From: Romeriopsis sp046049545
Lineage (GTDB): Bacteria > Cyanobacteriota > Cyanobacteriia > Leptolyngbyales > Leptolyngbyaceae
Length of the DNA stretch: 6,362 nt
Assembly: GCA_046049545.1 (NCBI GenBank)
Contig: JBJORF010000157.1
Span: forward strand, 1 to 6,362
Direction: 5' to 3'
Below, in pieces: positions 5,774-6,362 of the stretch (position 1 is the first letter of the stretch; each line of letters begins with the position of its first letter). The notes under the pieces are model-generated. The model was not told the DNA's origin, searched no databases, and worked only from the letters and a program-made list of their open reading frames with translations. A program made the position numbers and the translations under genes.

Positions 5774-6362
5774 ATGACCCCCGAAGCTCTTCTCGCGCAG
5801 TATAACAGCGGCGATCGTCATTTTGACACTAGCGACCTTAGCAACGCTAAGCTCAACAACCAAAAATTACCCGGCATTAACCTCTGCAATGCCCAGATGG
5901 GCAACATCGATTTGGCCGGGGCGGATTTGGCCGGGGCGGACTTGGCCGGGGCGGAGATGCGGCAGGCGCAACTGGATGGGGCGAATCTGCGCAATGCTAA
6001 CCTTGTCGGGGCGAATCTGCGCTGGGCGGATTTATCCGGTGCCGATCTTGCGGGGGCGGATCTAACTGGGGCCAACTTCAACGGGGCGATTCTCGCCGCC
6101 GCCAATCTCCAAGGTGCAATCTTGAATCGGGCTTCTTTTGTCCATGCGGATTTGAACCGGGCGCAGTTGAGTGAGGTGGATTGGGCCGGGGCGGACTTTA
6201 CGGCGGCGCAGATGCATGGGGTGAAGCTCCACAACACCCGCCCGTTTGGGGCGACGTTTGAGGCGATCGACTGTGAATGGATTGATCTCAGTGCCCCAGG
6301 CGATGGCAGTCATACCTTCAAGTTCAACAGCAAAAATCCCTACGAATATTTTTATCAAGGCA
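5774..6362 (+). CDS. Pentapeptide-repeat protein (3' end outside window)
   Basis: An open frame of 196 complete codons runs from the ATG at 5774 to the window edge with no stop. Seen: a short N-terminal lead (MTPEALLAQYNSGDRHFD) typical of cyanobacterial pentapeptide proteins, then about 29 uninterrupted pentapeptides with the central hydrophobic residue at 22, 27, 32 and so on to 162. Most fit A-(D/N)-L-x-x, for example ADLAG, ANLRN and ANFNG. After them comes a non-repeat part, CEWIDLSAPGDGSHTF at 167-182, and the beginning of another segment. Known: such repeats fold as a right-handed four-sided beta-helix with four repeats per turn, so about seven turns here; most cyanobacterial members have no known function. 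No signal peptide or membrane segment is seen, so it is probably cytosolic, though the missing C-terminus could add a domain. There is no clear Shine-Dalgarno (CCCACC precedes the ATG). Divergent from tyrA; no functional link is evident. Confidence 0.93.
   Translation, partial: MTPEALLAQYNSGDRHFDTSDLSNAKLNNQKLPGINLCNAQMGNIDLAGADLAGADLAGAEMRQAQLDGANLRNANLVGANLRWADLSGADLAGADLTGANFNGAILAAANLQGAILNRASFVHADLNRAQLSEVDWAGADFTAAQMHGVKLHNTRPFGATFEAIDCEWIDLSAPGDGSHTFKFNSKNPYEYFYQG
5909..5953 (+). repeat. Three near-identical 15-bp units in the pentapeptide gene
   Basis: GATTTGGCCGGGGCG occurs three times head to tail (5909-5923, 5924-5938, 5939-5953), with a single T-to-C difference in the third copy. 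Each encodes D-L-A-G-A, one pentapeptide. Further in-frame relatives with more changes follow. Such near-identity at synonymous positions points to recent duplication by slippage of one repeat. Confidence 0.85.

Noticed and set aside
5818..6237. Minus-strand frame with S-A-P-A-K repeats
   Set aside because: It is the antisense reading of the pentapeptide gene, whose sense frame has about 29 regular pentapeptides.

Overview
The window looks like chromosomal DNA of a cyanobacterium. Nine exact copies of the palindrome GCGATCGC (HIP1, highly over-represented in many cyanobacterial genomes) lie between 1362 and 5539, and the four genes are of types common in that phylum. The genus cannot be told from the sequence.

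Layout: three genes run leftward (minus strand) from about 5633 to 73, and one runs rightward off the right edge. From right to left on the minus strand they are: tyrA (prephenate/arogenate dehydrogenase, 4791-5633); an AT-rich gap carrying about four 17-bp tandem repeats (4677-4744); a secreted TPR-CHAT protein with an intact His/Cys protease dyad (2147-4570, possibly starting at 4627); and, after only 58 bp, a membrane-anchored NACHT P-loop ATPase (73-2088). The NACHT gene ends in long runs of (G/S)-L-I-x tetrapeptides, written in the DNA as two arrays of 12-bp repeats. A pentapeptide-repeat protein (5774 to beyond 6362, plus strand) is divergent from tyrA and is cut by the window edge.

How the genes may work together: TyrA is ordinary tyrosine-biosynthesis housekeeping. 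It is separated from the next gene by an AT-rich spacer, so it is probably not functionally linked to it. The TPR-CHAT and NACHT genes are close, co-directional and have no visible terminator between them, so they probably form a two-gene operon. It would pair a caspase-like protease with a STAND-type ATPase whose C-terminus is a glycine/serine-zipper membrane domain. That combination resembles the parts used in prokaryotic signalling, conflict and cell-death systems, but the role here is inference. One complication is that the CHAT protein carries an export signal while the NACHT ATPase domain should be cytosolic, so any contact would have to go through the membrane domains or periplasmic loops.

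No RNA genes, insertion sequences, CRISPR arrays or convincing terminators were seen. No gene-free stretch exceeds 300 bp.
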